DNA of 64,000 nucleotides, taken from NCBI RefSeq assembly GCF_013031405.1, contig NZ_WPZY01000008.1:124001-188000 (forward strand). The letters are read 5' to 3'. Shown here piece by piece: positions 44,469 through 52,365 of this stretch. The notes below the pieces were generated by a model, which was not told the origin of the DNA, did not search any database, and saw only the letters and a list, made by a program, of their open reading frames with translations. Source of the stretch: Ruegeria sp. HKCCD8929 (GTDB taxonomy: Bacteria > Pseudomonadota > Alphaproteobacteria > Rhodobacterales > Rhodobacteraceae). The translations under genes and the position numbers were made by a program. Positions within the stretch are counted from its first letter, which is position 1, and each line of letters starts with the position of its first letter.

Positions 44469-45941
44469 CTAACCGGTTTGAATGGCTTTGGCGACGCGCT
44501 CGATACCGGCGGGGATGCGGTCGGTGGGGATCGAGGAATAGCCCAGACGGTAGTAATTGTGCGGCCGTTCCGGGCCGCTGAAGAACGGCTCGCCCGGTTC
44601 GATATGCACGCTTTGCTGGCGCAGGGTCTCGGCCAGTTGGGAGGTATTCACGTGCTCAGGCGCTTTCATCCAAAGGGACGAGCCCCCATAGGCGCCGCGG
44701 CCCGCGATGGTCAGGCCGTGCCGCGCGATGGCGTCTTCCATGCTCTGGCGCCGTTCCAGCAGCGCGGTGGACATCCGCCGGATCTGGGCGTCGTAGTGGC
44801 CGAGCGACAGGAAATAGGCGGCAGTGCGCTGGATGTGGCCGGGAGGATGCCGCAGCACCAGCGAGCGCAAGGCGCGCGCCTCGCGGATAAAGGGCTCGGA
44901 CCCAACCATGTAGCCCAGCCGCAGCCCCGGGAACAACGATTTCGAGAAACTGCCGACATAAACGACACAGCCGCCCCTATCGAGCGATTTCAGCGCCGGA
45001 GAGGGCGCGCCCAGAAAGGCCATCTCGAACTCATAATCGTCCTCGACGATCATCGCGCCAATTTCGCGCGCGCGCTGCAACAGGGCGCGGCGGCGCTCGA
45101 ACGGCATCGTCGCGGTGGTCGGGCATTGATGGCTGGGGGTGGTAAAGATCACATCCGTATCTTCGGGGATCGCATCCGGGGGCAGACCATCCAGATCGAC
45201 GCGCAGCGGCGCGAGCTGACATTCCGACCGGAGCAGCAACTCGCGCAGGGCATAATAGCAGGGGTCCTCGATCGCGGCCTTGCGGTTGCCGCTCAGCAGC
45301 ACGCGCGAGGCCAGCCACAGCGCATTCTGGGCGCCCAGCGTGATCAGGATCTCCTCGGGCCGGGCGGTGATGCCGCGCCGGGGCAGGGTGTGGCGGGCGA
45401 TGAACTCGACCAGCAGCGGGTCGTCCTGATCCACGTAATCGGCGGTGAGCGAGGCAAAGTCCTTTTGCCCCAACGCCCGAACCGCGCAAAGGCGCCAGTT
45501 GGCGTGATCGAACAGGGTCGGATCGGCCTGCCCGTAGATGAAGGGGTAACGGAAGTCGCGCCAGTCGCTGGGTTTGTGCAGCACGTCACCGCCACAGAAC
45601 TTCCGCGCGATGGCCCGGTTCCAGTCGACGATTTCCTCGCCTCGCTGTGTCGGCGAATAGACTGGCGGGATCGGCGCGTTCTCGGACACGTAATAGCCGG
45701 ACCGCCCGCGCGAGGTCAGGTAGTCATTGGCCAGAAGCTCGGTATAGGCCAGTGTCACCGTGATCCGGCTGACGCCCAGATGGGTGGCCAGCTTGCGCGA
45801 CGAGGGGAGTTTTTCGCCCACATGGAACCGGCCCGAGAGGATCCCCTCGGCGATCATCTGCTGGATCTGCGCCTGCAGCGTGCCCTGCGCGTCCGGCTTG
45901 AGAAAGAAGGTGTCGACTGAAATCCCCATGGCGGCCACCAT
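44469..45941 (-). CDS. tauR: TauR-type MocR/GntR regulator of taurine use
   Basis: A 490-residue MocR regulator. Residues about 15-85 are a GntR winged helix (QIQQMIAEGILSGRFHVGEKLPSSRKLATHLGVSRITVTLAY); residues about 120-480 are an aminotransferase fold with the PLP lysine at about 334 in VGSFSKSLFPGLRLGY. TauR activates taurine genes in related bacteria with taurine and PLP. It is followed 132 bases later by xsc on the same strand. The ATG at 45941 or 45929 may be used. A tauR-controlled taurine uptake or tpa gene is not in this window. Confidence 0.92.
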   Translation of the reverse strand: MVAAMGISVDTFFLKPDAQGTLQAQIQQMIAEGILSGRFHVGEKLPSSRKLATHLGVSRITVTLAYTELLANDYLTSRGRSGYYVSENAPIPPVYSPTQRGEEIVDWNRAIARKFCGGDVLHKPSDWRDFRYPFIYGQADPTLFDHANWRLCAVRALGQKDFASLTADYVDQDDPLLVEFIARHTLPRRGITARPEEILITLGAQNALWLASRVLLSGNRKAAIEDPCYYALRELLLRSECQLAPLRVDLDGLPPDAIPEDTDVIFTTPSHQCPTTATMPFERRRALLQRAREIGAMIVEDDYEFEMAFLGAPSPALKSLDRGGCVVYVGSFSKSLFPGLRLGYMVGSEPFIREARALRSLVLRHPPGHIQRTAAYFLSLGHYDAQIRRMSTALLERRQSMEDAIARHGLTIAGRGAYGGSSLWMKAPEHVNTSQLAETLRQQSVHIEPGEPFFSGPERPHNYYRLGYSSIPTDRIPAGIERVAKAIQTG

Positions 45942-45944
45942 ATG

Positions 45945-45976
45945 CTGGCCTTAATCCGAGTGCAATCTGGACTTAT
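45945..45976 (+). promoter_or_regulatory. Putative TauR boxes upstream of tauR
   Basis: Plus-strand direct repeats CTGGCCTTAA (45945-45954) and CTGGACTTAT (45967-45976), 22 bases apart start to start, next to the tauR start. Spacing and sequence match those before xsc, which supports autoregulation. Confidence 0.6.
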
Positions 45977-45997
45977 GGAGAAATTCCAGCCGGGTCG

Positions 45998-46951
45998 TCA
46001 GGCGGTTTTCTTCCAGATGTCCAGGCTGCGGTTCAGGCATTGAAGCTCGGGGAACTGGTCTAGGCTTTCGGCCATTGGGGCGATCAGATAGGCGTTCTGC
46101 CGCATCGAGGCGACCATGGATTTCTCAAGTTCGGCCTGCACCTCGGGTGTCCGGATCGGGCGGTAAGAGAACAGGATGTCGTAGCCCGAGTAGTCGAATT
46201 CGAATGCATCGGCCACGAAGATCTCGTCGTCCAGCCCTAGTGCGGCCTGCCCAATGGCGATCAGGTGATCGTTCAGGTCGAACCCGGCGCAACGGTCGAG
46301 CAGCAGCACTTGCGACAGTTTCGTCAGCAACAGGTTGCGCCCGGTGGCGCAGCCCATTTCCAGAAACGCCACGGGGCGATAGCGCAGCGAAGGGTCGACA
46401 TAATCGGGATCGAGCGACAGGTAACCATCTACCCGGATCAGCGCATCCAGATATTTCTGGATCGGAAATGGAATGTAGTCATGCGAATCCTCCGGCAGCT
46501 CGAAATCGCTGTCGGGCAGTTCGGCCTTCGCCTCGGTCACCAGCCGTTTGACTATTCCCTCGAATGCCCGGTGCAGCGCGCCTGAACAGAACCGGGCCGA
46601 GATGGCATCGGCGAAATCGTCGGCCTCGCGATGATTGTATCGCAGGATTGTCTCTTCAAATTCAGTGAGTTGCCGGGAATAGGCGCCCAACGCGGCCTCG
46701 AACTCTTTCTGGTTCTTGAGCAGCGCGTTCTTCTGGTTCTTGAACTTGTGGTTCAGCGAGACGTTGAGGCTGTTGCCCTGAATGTCCTTGCCGCCAAACA
46801 GCGACTCGATCAGATCGGCCCGCTGGCGTTCCAGCTTGGTGATCTTGTCCCGAACGGTGTCGAGCGCGCGTGTCTGGTTCGACAGATTGTCCGCGGCCTC
46901 CTGCAATTGAAGCGATGTGGCGAGAAGGTTGGCATTTCTTTTGTCGGACAT
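45998..46951 (-). CDS. Coiled-coil protein with methyltransferase-like domain, unassigned
   Basis: A 317-residue protein that I do not recognise. Residues about 8-105 are heptad-rich and highly charged (ALDTVRDKITKLERQRADLI), so likely coiled coil. Residues about 193-300 have a Rossmann-like motif, VAFLEMGCATGRNLLL (motif I), then LLLDRCAGFDLNDHLIAIG and ADAFEFDYSGYDILFSYRPI (motifs II-IV). This suggests a SAM-dependent methyltransferase or relative; the catalytic residues cannot be identified. It is upstream of tauR by 56 bases on the same strand, but the TauR boxes in that gap argue for separate control. GGAG precedes the ATG. Confidence 0.75.
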   Translation of the reverse strand: MSDKRNANLLATSLQLQEAADNLSNQTRALDTVRDKITKLERQRADLIESLFGGKDIQGNSLNVSLNHKFKNQKNALLKNQKEFEAALGAYSRQLTEFEETILRYNHREADDFADAISARFCSGALHRAFEGIVKRLVTEAKAELPDSDFELPEDSHDYIPFPIQKYLDALIRVDGYLSLDPDYVDPSLRYRPVAFLEMGCATGRNLLLTKLSQVLLLDRCAGFDLNDHLIAIGQAALGLDDEIFVADAFEFDYSGYDILFSYRPIRTPEVQAELEKSMVASMRQNAYLIAPMAESLDQFPELQCLNRSLDIWKKTA

Positions 46952-47043
46952 CCGAAGGCTCCGCTTGCAGGTTCGTCATCAAATCAAAGTAGAAAACAGT
47001 CTTCGGCTCCGAGGGGATTACGTTTGGTTCGGTTTTGCAAGTC

Positions 47044-47083
47044 TTGACAGCGAGATCATCACTATATAACTAGATTTCTAGTT
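47044..47083 (+). promoter_or_regulatory. Promoter and ArsR-type operator of arsR-arsP
   Basis: TTGACA (47044-47049) is followed by TATAAC/TAACTA, and AACTAG-ATTT-CTAGTT (47068-47083) is a perfect inverted repeat overlapping the -10 area and ending 17 bases before the arsR start. This is the expected layout for autorepression by an ArsR protein. Confidence 0.65.
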
Positions 47084-47100
47084 TAATGGAGATAAGGCAG

Positions 47101-47409
47101 ATGTGGGAAACGGCAGCGGCAGGGTTTGCCGCCATGGGGTCCGAGGCGCGGTTGCTGGTGCTCAAGACCCTGGTTCGCGCCGGGGAGCCGGGGCTGAGCG
47201 TCGGGCAGATACAGGAGCGGACGGGCATCGCGCCCTCAACGCTTGCGCATCATCTGAAATTCCTGGCAGCCGGAGGGCTGGTCGAGCAGGAAAAGGCGGG
47301 TCGTAGCACGATTAACCGGGCGCAGTTCGATGAACTGGAGAAGCTGGCGCAGTTCATTCTGAGCGAGTGCTGTGCAGATGTGAAAAAAAAGGCGGCAAAC
47401 GATGGCTGA
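47101..47409 (+). CDS. arsR: ArsR/SmtB family repressor
   Basis: A 102-residue winged-helix metalloregulator. The HTH is VGQIQERTGIAPSTLAHHLKFLAAGGLVEQEKAGR. A vicinal Cys pair in LSECCADVKKK near the C-terminus could bind As(III) in place of the usual site in helix 3. I use the ATG at 47101 because GGAG lies 9 bases upstream; the ATG at 47086 overlaps that site. Its 3' end overlaps arsP by 8 bases, so the two are coupled. Confidence 0.9.
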   Translation: MWETAAAGFAAMGSEARLLVLKTLVRAGEPGLSVGQIQERTGIAPSTLAHHLKFLAAGGLVEQEKAGRSTINRAQFDELEKLAQFILSECCADVKKKAANDG

Positions 47410-48433
47410 TCTGACGCAAAACCCCGGGCGTTCGTGGAAAAGCGCGGTCGAGGCGCTGAAGACGCCTTGGGCGCTGATCGTGGCGATTTTGATCGCAGTG
47501 GCGGTGCTGGACCCGGGCAACTGGGCCGAGGTGGTGACTTTTGCGGGCAAGGCGCTGGCACACACAGGGCAATACATCCTGTTTGCAGTGCTTCTGCTGT
47601 CCTACCTCAAGGCCACCGGGGCCGAGTTGATGGTGGCCCGTGCCTTTGAAGGGCGCGAGGTGCGGATGATCTTTCTGGCCGCGCTGTTCGGCGGGCTGGC
47701 GCCGTTCTGTTCCTGCGAGGTGATCCCGTTCATCGCCGGTCTGCTGGCGCTGGGGGCGCCGTTGTCAGCCGTGATGGCGTTCTGGCTCAGCTCGCCGCTC
47801 ATCGACCCGCCAACCTTGCTTATCACCGCAGGCGCCTTGGGATGGCCCTTTGCCATCGGCAAGGCAGTGGTGGCAGTGGCGCTGGGCCTGTTCGGCGGCT
47901 TCGTCGTCAAAGCTCTGATGAAGCAAGGGGCCTTTGCCCAGCCTTTGAAGGCTTACAAGCCCGCCGGATGCTGCGGCTCGGCCACAAAGAAGGGTGACAA
48001 ACCTCATTGGCGGTTCTGGCAGGAGCCTGAGCGCCGCGCCCGGTTTTGGTTGGAATTCGTTCAGAACGGGGTGTTTCTGCTCAAATGGCTGGCGCTGGCT
48101 TATGTGCTCGAGGCGCTGCTGGTCAGCTATGTGCCTGCCGACCTGATCGCCCGCGTGGTGGGGGGCGAGGGCGTTGCGCCCATCGTGACTGCGGCGTTGG
48201 TCGGGATGCCCGCTTACCTGAACTCCTATGTCGCACCGCCGCTTCTGGCGGGGCTGATGGAGCAGGGGATGAGCCCGGGGGCCGCAATGGCCTTCATGGT
48301 CGCGGGTGCGGTCAGTTCGATCCCTGCCATGGCAGCGGTCTGGTCGTTGGTTCGGCCCCGGGTGTTTGCGATGTATCTGGTTCTGGGGATCAGCGGTGCA
48401 ATCGTCGCCGGGATCCTGTTCCAGATGGTCTGA
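47402..48433 (+). CDS. arsP: ArsP-like permease (YraQ/DUF318 family)
   Basis: A 343-residue membrane protein with about eight helices. The family hallmark GLAPFCSCEVIPFIAGLLALGAP holds Cys103 and Cys105; GCCGSATKKG in the central loop adds a Cys pair. ArsP exports trivalent organoarsenicals such as MAs(III). The adjacent ArsR makes a metalloid role likely; the metal or organoarsenical is inferred. A hairpin follows between it and the convergent small membrane gene. Confidence 0.88.
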   Translation: MADLTQNPGRSWKSAVEALKTPWALIVAILIAVAVLDPGNWAEVVTFAGKALAHTGQYILFAVLLLSYLKATGAELMVARAFEGREVRMIFLAALFGGLAPFCSCEVIPFIAGLLALGAPLSAVMAFWLSSPLIDPPTLLITAGALGWPFAIGKAVVAVALGLFGGFVVKALMKQGAFAQPLKAYKPAGCCGSATKKGDKPHWRFWQEPERRARFWLEFVQNGVFLLKWLALAYVLEALLVSYVPADLIARVVGGEGVAPIVTAALVGMPAYLNSYVAPPLLAGLMEQGMSPGAAMAFMVAGAVSSIPAMAAVWSLVRPRVFAMYLVLGISGAIVAGILFQMV

Positions 48434-48442
48434 CCAACAGGT

Positions 48443-48462
48443 TGGGCGGTGTCTGCCGCCCA
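48443..48462. terminator. Hairpin after arsP
   Basis: Perfect 7-bp stem TGGGCGG/CCGCCCA with a 6-nt loop, 10 bases after the arsP stop, between convergent genes and without a T run. Probably transcription end for arsP. Confidence 0.5.
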
Positions 48463-48471
48463 GCCGCCCGG

Positions 48472-48861
48472 CTACCCGTCGGTGCAGTTATGAGGCAGTT
48501 TCAGCCGATAGCGCGGCTCGCCGCTGTTTACATAGATCCGTTTTTCGATGCAGGCAGTGGTGCCGACCGTCTGCGCGATCTGCCCCTCGGTCGAATTGAG
48601 CGAGGCTGCCGAGCCATCGGGCAGTCGTACCGAGGCAATAACTCCATTCGCCAGATCCCCACCGATAGCGGTCGCCGAAAGAACCGGGACCGTCATGTAC
48701 GCCTCATGCCGGTGCTCGTCATCGCTGCCCATCATGTAAAGCACGCCGATGATGGCGGCCAGAAACAGCCCGCCCAGCACGGCCAGGCCACGGGTTTGCA
48801 AAAAGGCGTAGACGGAGACGGCGCGGTGTGGGCCGAGGAGTGTCGAAAGAATATTCAGCAT
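48472..48861 (-). CDS. Single-pass membrane protein of unknown function
   Basis: A 129-residue protein with one membrane segment (about 25-45, GLAVLGGLFLAAIIGVLYMM) and a C-terminal domain carrying two Cys (TTACIEKRIYV and LPHNCTDG) that could form a disulfide outside the membrane. I do not recognise the family. It lies 57 bases after trcR on the same strand, but a terminator-like hairpin separates them. No good ribosome site is seen before its ATG. Confidence 0.7.
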   Translation of the reverse strand: MLNILSTLLGPHRAVSVYAFLQTRGLAVLGGLFLAAIIGVLYMMGSDDEHRHEAYMTVPVLSATAIGGDLANGVIASVRLPDGSAASLNSTEGQIAQTVGTTACIEKRIYVNSGEPRYRLKLPHNCTDG

Positions 48862-48874
48862 GGCAGATCTGCAG

Positions 48875-48910
48875 TTACAAAACGGCCCCAGTCCAGTTGG
48901 CCGGGGCCTG
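48875..48910 (-). terminator. Terminator of trcR
   Basis: On the minus strand GGCCCC and GGGGCC pair around a 13-nt loop and are followed by GTTTTGT. It lies just after the trcR stop. Confidence 0.6.
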
Positions 48911-48918
48911 TATCAAGA

Positions 48919-49686
48919 TCAGAAACGGGGATCGTCGCTGTCGTCTTCTTCGTCCTCGTCACCGCTCTTGGGCAGGTTGAAGAAGCTGTCTGCGTCAATG
49001 ATCTCTTCCTTCTCTTCGGTCTTGTCCTCGCTGTCGGACAGCGAGAAGGTCTCAAGCCCCTCGATGGCGGTCGGGATTTTGGGTGCGGCATCCATTTCCA
49101 GCGACTGCTCGGTCGACACCAGCTTGCGGCGCTCGTCATCGCTCATCACGCCGCCTTCGGCAGCCTTCTTGGCAGCGGCCTTCTGCACGACCGCGTCCAG
49201 CTCGGACTGTTTGCACAGGCCCAGTGCGACCGGGTCGATGGGCTGCATGTTCGAGATGTTCCAGTGCGTGCGCTCGCGGATCGATTGGATCGTCGGCTTG
49301 GTGGTGCCCACCAGCTTGGCAATCTGGCCATCGCTGAGCTCGGGATGGAACTTGACCAGCCACAGGATCGAGTTCGGGCGGTCCTGCCGCTTGCTGAGCG
49401 GCGTGTAACGCGGGCCACGGCGCTTTTCCTCGCCTGCGGCGGCCGGGTTGAACTTGAGCTTCAGCTTGTGCAGCGGATTGTTCTCTGCGCTGCTGATCTC
49501 TTCCTGGGTCAGCTGGTTGTTCGCGAGCGGGTCAAAGCCCTTGACGCCTGCGGCCACGTCGCCATCGGCGATGCCCTGGATTTCCAGCTCGTGCATACCC
49601 ACGAAATCGGCGATCTGCTTGAAGCTGATCGTCGTGTTGTCCACCAGCCATACGGCGGTTGCCTTGGCCATCAGAGGTTTTGCCAT
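48919..49686 (-). CDS. trcR: Cell-cycle transcriptional regulator TrcR (DUF1013)
   Basis: A 255-residue DUF1013 protein, confined to alphaproteobacteria and named TrcR as a cell-cycle-linked RNA-polymerase-associated regulator. Two helix-turn-helix-like stretches are seen, TTISFKQIADFVGMHELEIQGI and LSDGQIAKLVGTTKPTIQSIRERTHWN, and a long acidic tail (SDSEDKTEEKEEIIDADSF... ) ends the protein. The ATG at 49686 is preceded by AAGGAG. It is divergent from the RNase gene. Confidence 0.92.
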   Translation of the reverse strand: MAKPLMAKATAVWLVDNTTISFKQIADFVGMHELEIQGIADGDVAAGVKGFDPLANNQLTQEEISSAENNPLHKLKLKFNPAAAGEEKRRGPRYTPLSKRQDRPNSILWLVKFHPELSDGQIAKLVGTTKPTIQSIRERTHWNISNMQPIDPVALGLCKQSELDAVVQKAAAKKAAEGGVMSDDERRKLVSTEQSLEMDAAPKIPTAIEGLETFSLSDSEDKTEEKEEIIDADSFFNLPKSGDEDEEDDSDDPRF

Positions 49687-49816
49687 AAGCCTCACTCCTT
49701 TGAATACATCTGTCCCGTCGCCGGAAGTCGGCGGCCCCGGAATGGCGGGGCGGGTTTCCGTTGTCGGGGAACTTGAGCCGTATATAGTCGCCACCACTCA
49801 ATAAGGGAAGAGGCGA

Positions 49817-50446
49817 ATGCGCTGGTTGGTTTTCTGGGTTCTGAGCGCGCTGCCGGCTCTGGCCGAGGGTGAGAAGGCGGGTGAGTTCGACTATTATGTG
49901 CTGTCGCTCAGCTGGTCGCCGAACTGGTGCGCGACCGAAGGCGATGCGCGCGGTTCTGACCAGTGCGATCCCCGGCATGATTACGGCTGGATTTTGCACG
50001 GGCTCTGGCCGCAATTCCATCGCGGCTGGCCATCCTACTGCCGCACGCCCGAGGCCCCGCCCAGCCGCCGCATGACGCGGGAAATGGAAGACATTCAGGC
50101 AAGTTCCGGTCTCGCTTGGCACCAGTGGAAGAAGCATGGCACTTGTTCAGGATTGAGCGCAGCGGACTATTTTACCCTGTCCCGCCGTGCCTATGAGGAA
50201 GTGACGCGACCTGAGGTGTTCCGCAAACTCGACCGCAGCGTAAAACTGCCTGCTTCGGTGGTGGAAGAGGCATTTCTGAAGGCCAATCTTGCGCTAGAGC
50301 GGGACATGGTCACCGTCACCTGCCGCGATGGCCATATCGAGGAGGTGCGGGTTTGTCTCTCACGCGACCTCGACCCGGTGCCCTGCGGCGCGGACGTCAT
50401 CCGGGATTGCCGAGCCAAGGATGCGGTGTTGGATCCGATTCGCTGA
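49817..50446 (+). CDS. Ribonuclease T2 family protein
   Basis: A 209-residue secreted RNase T2. The signal peptide is MRWLVFWVLSALPALAE. CAS I is WILHGLWPQF (His61) and CAS II is WHQWKKHGTC (His102, Lys106, His107). Glu, usual in CAS II (HEWxKHG), is Gln103 here, so acid-base chemistry may differ. Six or more Cys suggest disulfides. The GST gene follows after 12 bases. It probably scavenges RNA for phosphate or nucleosides in the periplasm. Confidence 0.93.
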   Translation: MRWLVFWVLSALPALAEGEKAGEFDYYVLSLSWSPNWCATEGDARGSDQCDPRHDYGWILHGLWPQFHRGWPSYCRTPEAPPSRRMTREMEDIQASSGLAWHQWKKHGTCSGLSAADYFTLSRRAYEEVTRPEVFRKLDRSVKLPASVVEEAFLKANLALERDMVTVTCRDGHIEEVRVCLSRDLDPVPCGADVIRDCRAKDAVLDPIR

Positions 50447-50458
50447 ACGGGGAATGAG

Positions 50459-51094
50459 ATGGCGGCCCCTGTGAAATTTCATGGATACCGATACAGCGTA
50501 TACAACCGGATCGCCCGGCTGGCCCTGCACTACAAGCAGGTCAACTATGAGGTGATCGAGGTTGATCCGTTTTCCGACCTGCCGGAGAGTTATCTCGAAT
50601 TGCATCCGTTCGGTCGTGTCCCGGTGCTTTCGCACGGCTCGTTCAACCTGTTCGAAACGGGTGCCATCACGCGCTATGTCGACCGGGCATTTGAGGGCCC
50701 GCCGTTGCAGCCCGAGGACGCCAACGCCCTGGCAAGAATGGATCAGGTCATCTCGATCATCGACAATTACGCCTATTGGCCGATGGTCAGACAGGTCTTT
50801 TCGCACGGCGTGTTTCGACCGCTGATGGGAGAAGCATCCAATAGTGACGAGGTCGCAATAGGCCTAGAAGCGTCCAAACAGGTGCTGTCGGTGCTGGACG
50901 ATCTGGCGGCAGAGGGAAATATCCTTGACGGGCGCGTCATCACGCTTGCCGATTGCCACTTCGCACCGATGCTGGCCTATTTTGTCGAAGCGGACGAAGG
51001 CAAACGGGCGCTTCATCCGTTTCGATTTTTGCGCGGTTGGTGGGATCAGATTGCCACTCTGGACATGCTACCGGATACCGACCCGTTGCGCTGA
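50459..51094 (+). CDS. Glutathione S-transferase family protein
   Basis: A 211-residue GST. The N-terminal thioredoxin-like domain holds YRYSVYNRIARLALHYKQVNYEVIEVDPF and the cis-Pro with ESGA-like segment RVPVLSHGSFNLFETGAITRYVD. The C-terminal all-helical domain follows (about 90-205). No substrate can be assigned. It is 12 bases after the RNase gene. Confidence 0.9.
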   Translation: MAAPVKFHGYRYSVYNRIARLALHYKQVNYEVIEVDPFSDLPESYLELHPFGRVPVLSHGSFNLFETGAITRYVDRAFEGPPLQPEDANALARMDQVISIIDNYAYWPMVRQVFSHGVFRPLMGEASNSDEVAIGLEASKQVLSVLDDLAAEGNILDGRVITLADCHFAPMLAYFVEADEGKRALHPFRFLRGWWDQIATLDMLPDTDPLR

Positions 51095-51105
51095 GAAAGC
51101 CGGCT

Positions 51106-51699
51106 TCACAACTCCTTCCGCGCCCGCAGTGCAGCCGTGATCGTCCCGTCATCCAGATAGTCCAACTCGCCCCCAATCGGCACCCCTTGCGCCAGAGAGG
51201 TAAGCCGGACCTGCCCCTCCAACTGGTCAGCGATGTAGTGGGCGGTGGTCTGGCCGTCGACGGTGGCATTCAGCGCCAGGATCACCTCGGTAATGCCTTC
51301 TGCGGTGACCCGGTCCTTCAGGCGGGGAATACGCAGGTCCTCGGGGCCGATGCCGTCCAGTGCAGAGAGGGTGCCGCCCAGCACGTGATAGCGCCCCTTG
51401 AAGACCGCCGCGCGTTCCATCGCCCAGAGGTCGGCCACATCCTCGACCACGCACAGCTCGCCAGTGGCGCGCGCTTCGCTTTCGCAGATGTCGCAGATGT
51501 CGGCGGTGCCCACATTGCCGCAGTTCAGGCATTCGCGCGCGGTCTCGGCCACAGTCTGCAGCGTGTCGGCCAGAGGTGTCAGCAACAGGGCACGCTTGCG
51601 GATCAGATGCAGCACCGCCCGCCGCGCCGAACGCGGGCCGAGGCCAGGCAGCTTGGCCATCAGTTCGATCAGGGCATCGATGTCACGGGTTGAGCTCAC
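51106..51699 (-). CDS. recR: Recombination protein RecR
   Basis: A 197-residue RecFOR-pathway protein. The N-terminal HhH is [21 protein letters not shown], the zinc finger is Cys57, Cys60, Cys69 and Cys72, and the Toprim domain has [12 protein letters not shown] and [16 protein letters not shown]. It starts with GTG at 51699. ybaB precedes it by 55 bases, as in the classic dnaX-ybaB-recR order. Confidence 0.97.
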   Translation of the reverse strand: MSSTRDIDALIELMAKLPGLGPRSARRAVLHLIRKRALLLTPLADTLQTVAETARECLNCGNVGTADICDICESEARATGELCVVEDVADLWAMERAAVFKGRYHVLGGTLSALDGIGPEDLRIPRLKDRVTAEGITEVILALNATVDGQTTAHYIADQLEGQVRLTSLAQGVPIGGELDYLDDGTITAALRARKEL

Positions 51700-51754
51700 G
51701 TGTCGGCCTGTCCAGACGCCAGAGGCCTGGCCTCCGGCTGCGCGATTGAGGGGA

Positions 51755-52099
51755 TCAGAAGGGCAGTTTCATGTCCTTGGGCAGGCCCATGCTTTCGGTC
51801 AGCTTGGCCATCTCGTCCTGCGAGCGTTCGGCCGCCTTGGCCTGCGCGTCCTTGATGGCGGCCAGGATCAGATCCTCGACCACTTCCTTGTCGTCGCCGT
51901 TGAAGATCGACGGGTCGATGTCGAGCCCCTTGAGCTCGCCCTTGGCCGAGGCGGTGGCCTTGACCAGACCGGCACCGGATTCGCCAGTGACCAGGATGTC
52001 GTTCAGATCATCCTGCATCTGGGTCATCTTGGTCTGCAGTTCCTGTGCGGATTTCATCATCTTGGCCATATCGCCAAGACCGCCGAGGCCTTTGAGCAT
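51755..52099 (-). CDS. YbaB/EbfC nucleoid-associated protein
   Basis: A 114-residue YbaB/EbfC protein that binds DNA as a dimer and shapes the nucleoid. [32 protein letters not shown] is typical, followed by [32 protein letters not shown]. An AGGAGA site lies before the ATG. It is usually co-transcribed with dnaX and recR, but here two genes and a hairpin-rich spacer separate it from dnaX. Confidence 0.96.
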   Translation of the reverse strand: MLKGLGGLGDMAKMMKSAQELQTKMTQMQDDLNDILVTGESGAGLVKATASAKGELKGLDIDPSIFNGDDKEVVEDLILAAIKDAQAKAAERSQDEMAKLTESMGLPKDMKLPF

Positions 52100-52246
52100 G
52101 AGGGTATCTCCTGAAAGTCGGTTTGCTGCCTAGATACGGGTGGGATGGGGCCAGCACAAGGGTCACATACCCTGATGTATGCGCTGGACCCGAGGAACAG
52201 GTGCTCCCGCCCGTCGTCGATGTCCCTTGCGAGACATCTCCTCCCG

Positions 52247-52293
52247 TTGGGCCCGGCACGGTGCGGGCCATGCCCGCACCGTGCCGGGCCCAA
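52247..52293. repeat. Perfect 22-bp inverted repeat
   Basis: Left arm 52247-52268 and right arm 52272-52293 are exact reverse complements around a 3-nt centre (CAT); both arms are G+C-rich. No T run follows. It sits in the 266-base spacer between the TauD-like gene and ybaB, both on the minus strand. A second stem (52303-52328, CATCGGC/GCCGATG core) lies 10 bases away, and a CATAC/GTATG stem is further along. Function unknown. Confidence 0.9.
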
Positions 52294-52365
52294 GGCCGCT
52301 CAGGGTCATCGGCAGCAGCCGATGGCCCGTGGCGGGCGCGGGAGCCCTTGTTCTCTCGGGCCTGT

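Noticed and set aside
44361..45920. A 519-codon plus-strand frame opposite tauR
   Set aside because: Antisense shadow of the GntR-aminotransferase regulator; its composition is Arg/Gln/Gly-rich as in other shadows.
48046..49776. A 576-codon plus-strand frame across arsP and trcR
   Set aside because: It runs in a different frame through arsP and antisense through trcR, both real genes by motif.
52100..52365. A gene in the spacer between the TauD-like gene and ybaB
   Set aside because: Short open frames exist, but they cross the perfect inverted repeat and have no ribosome site or recognisable protein.
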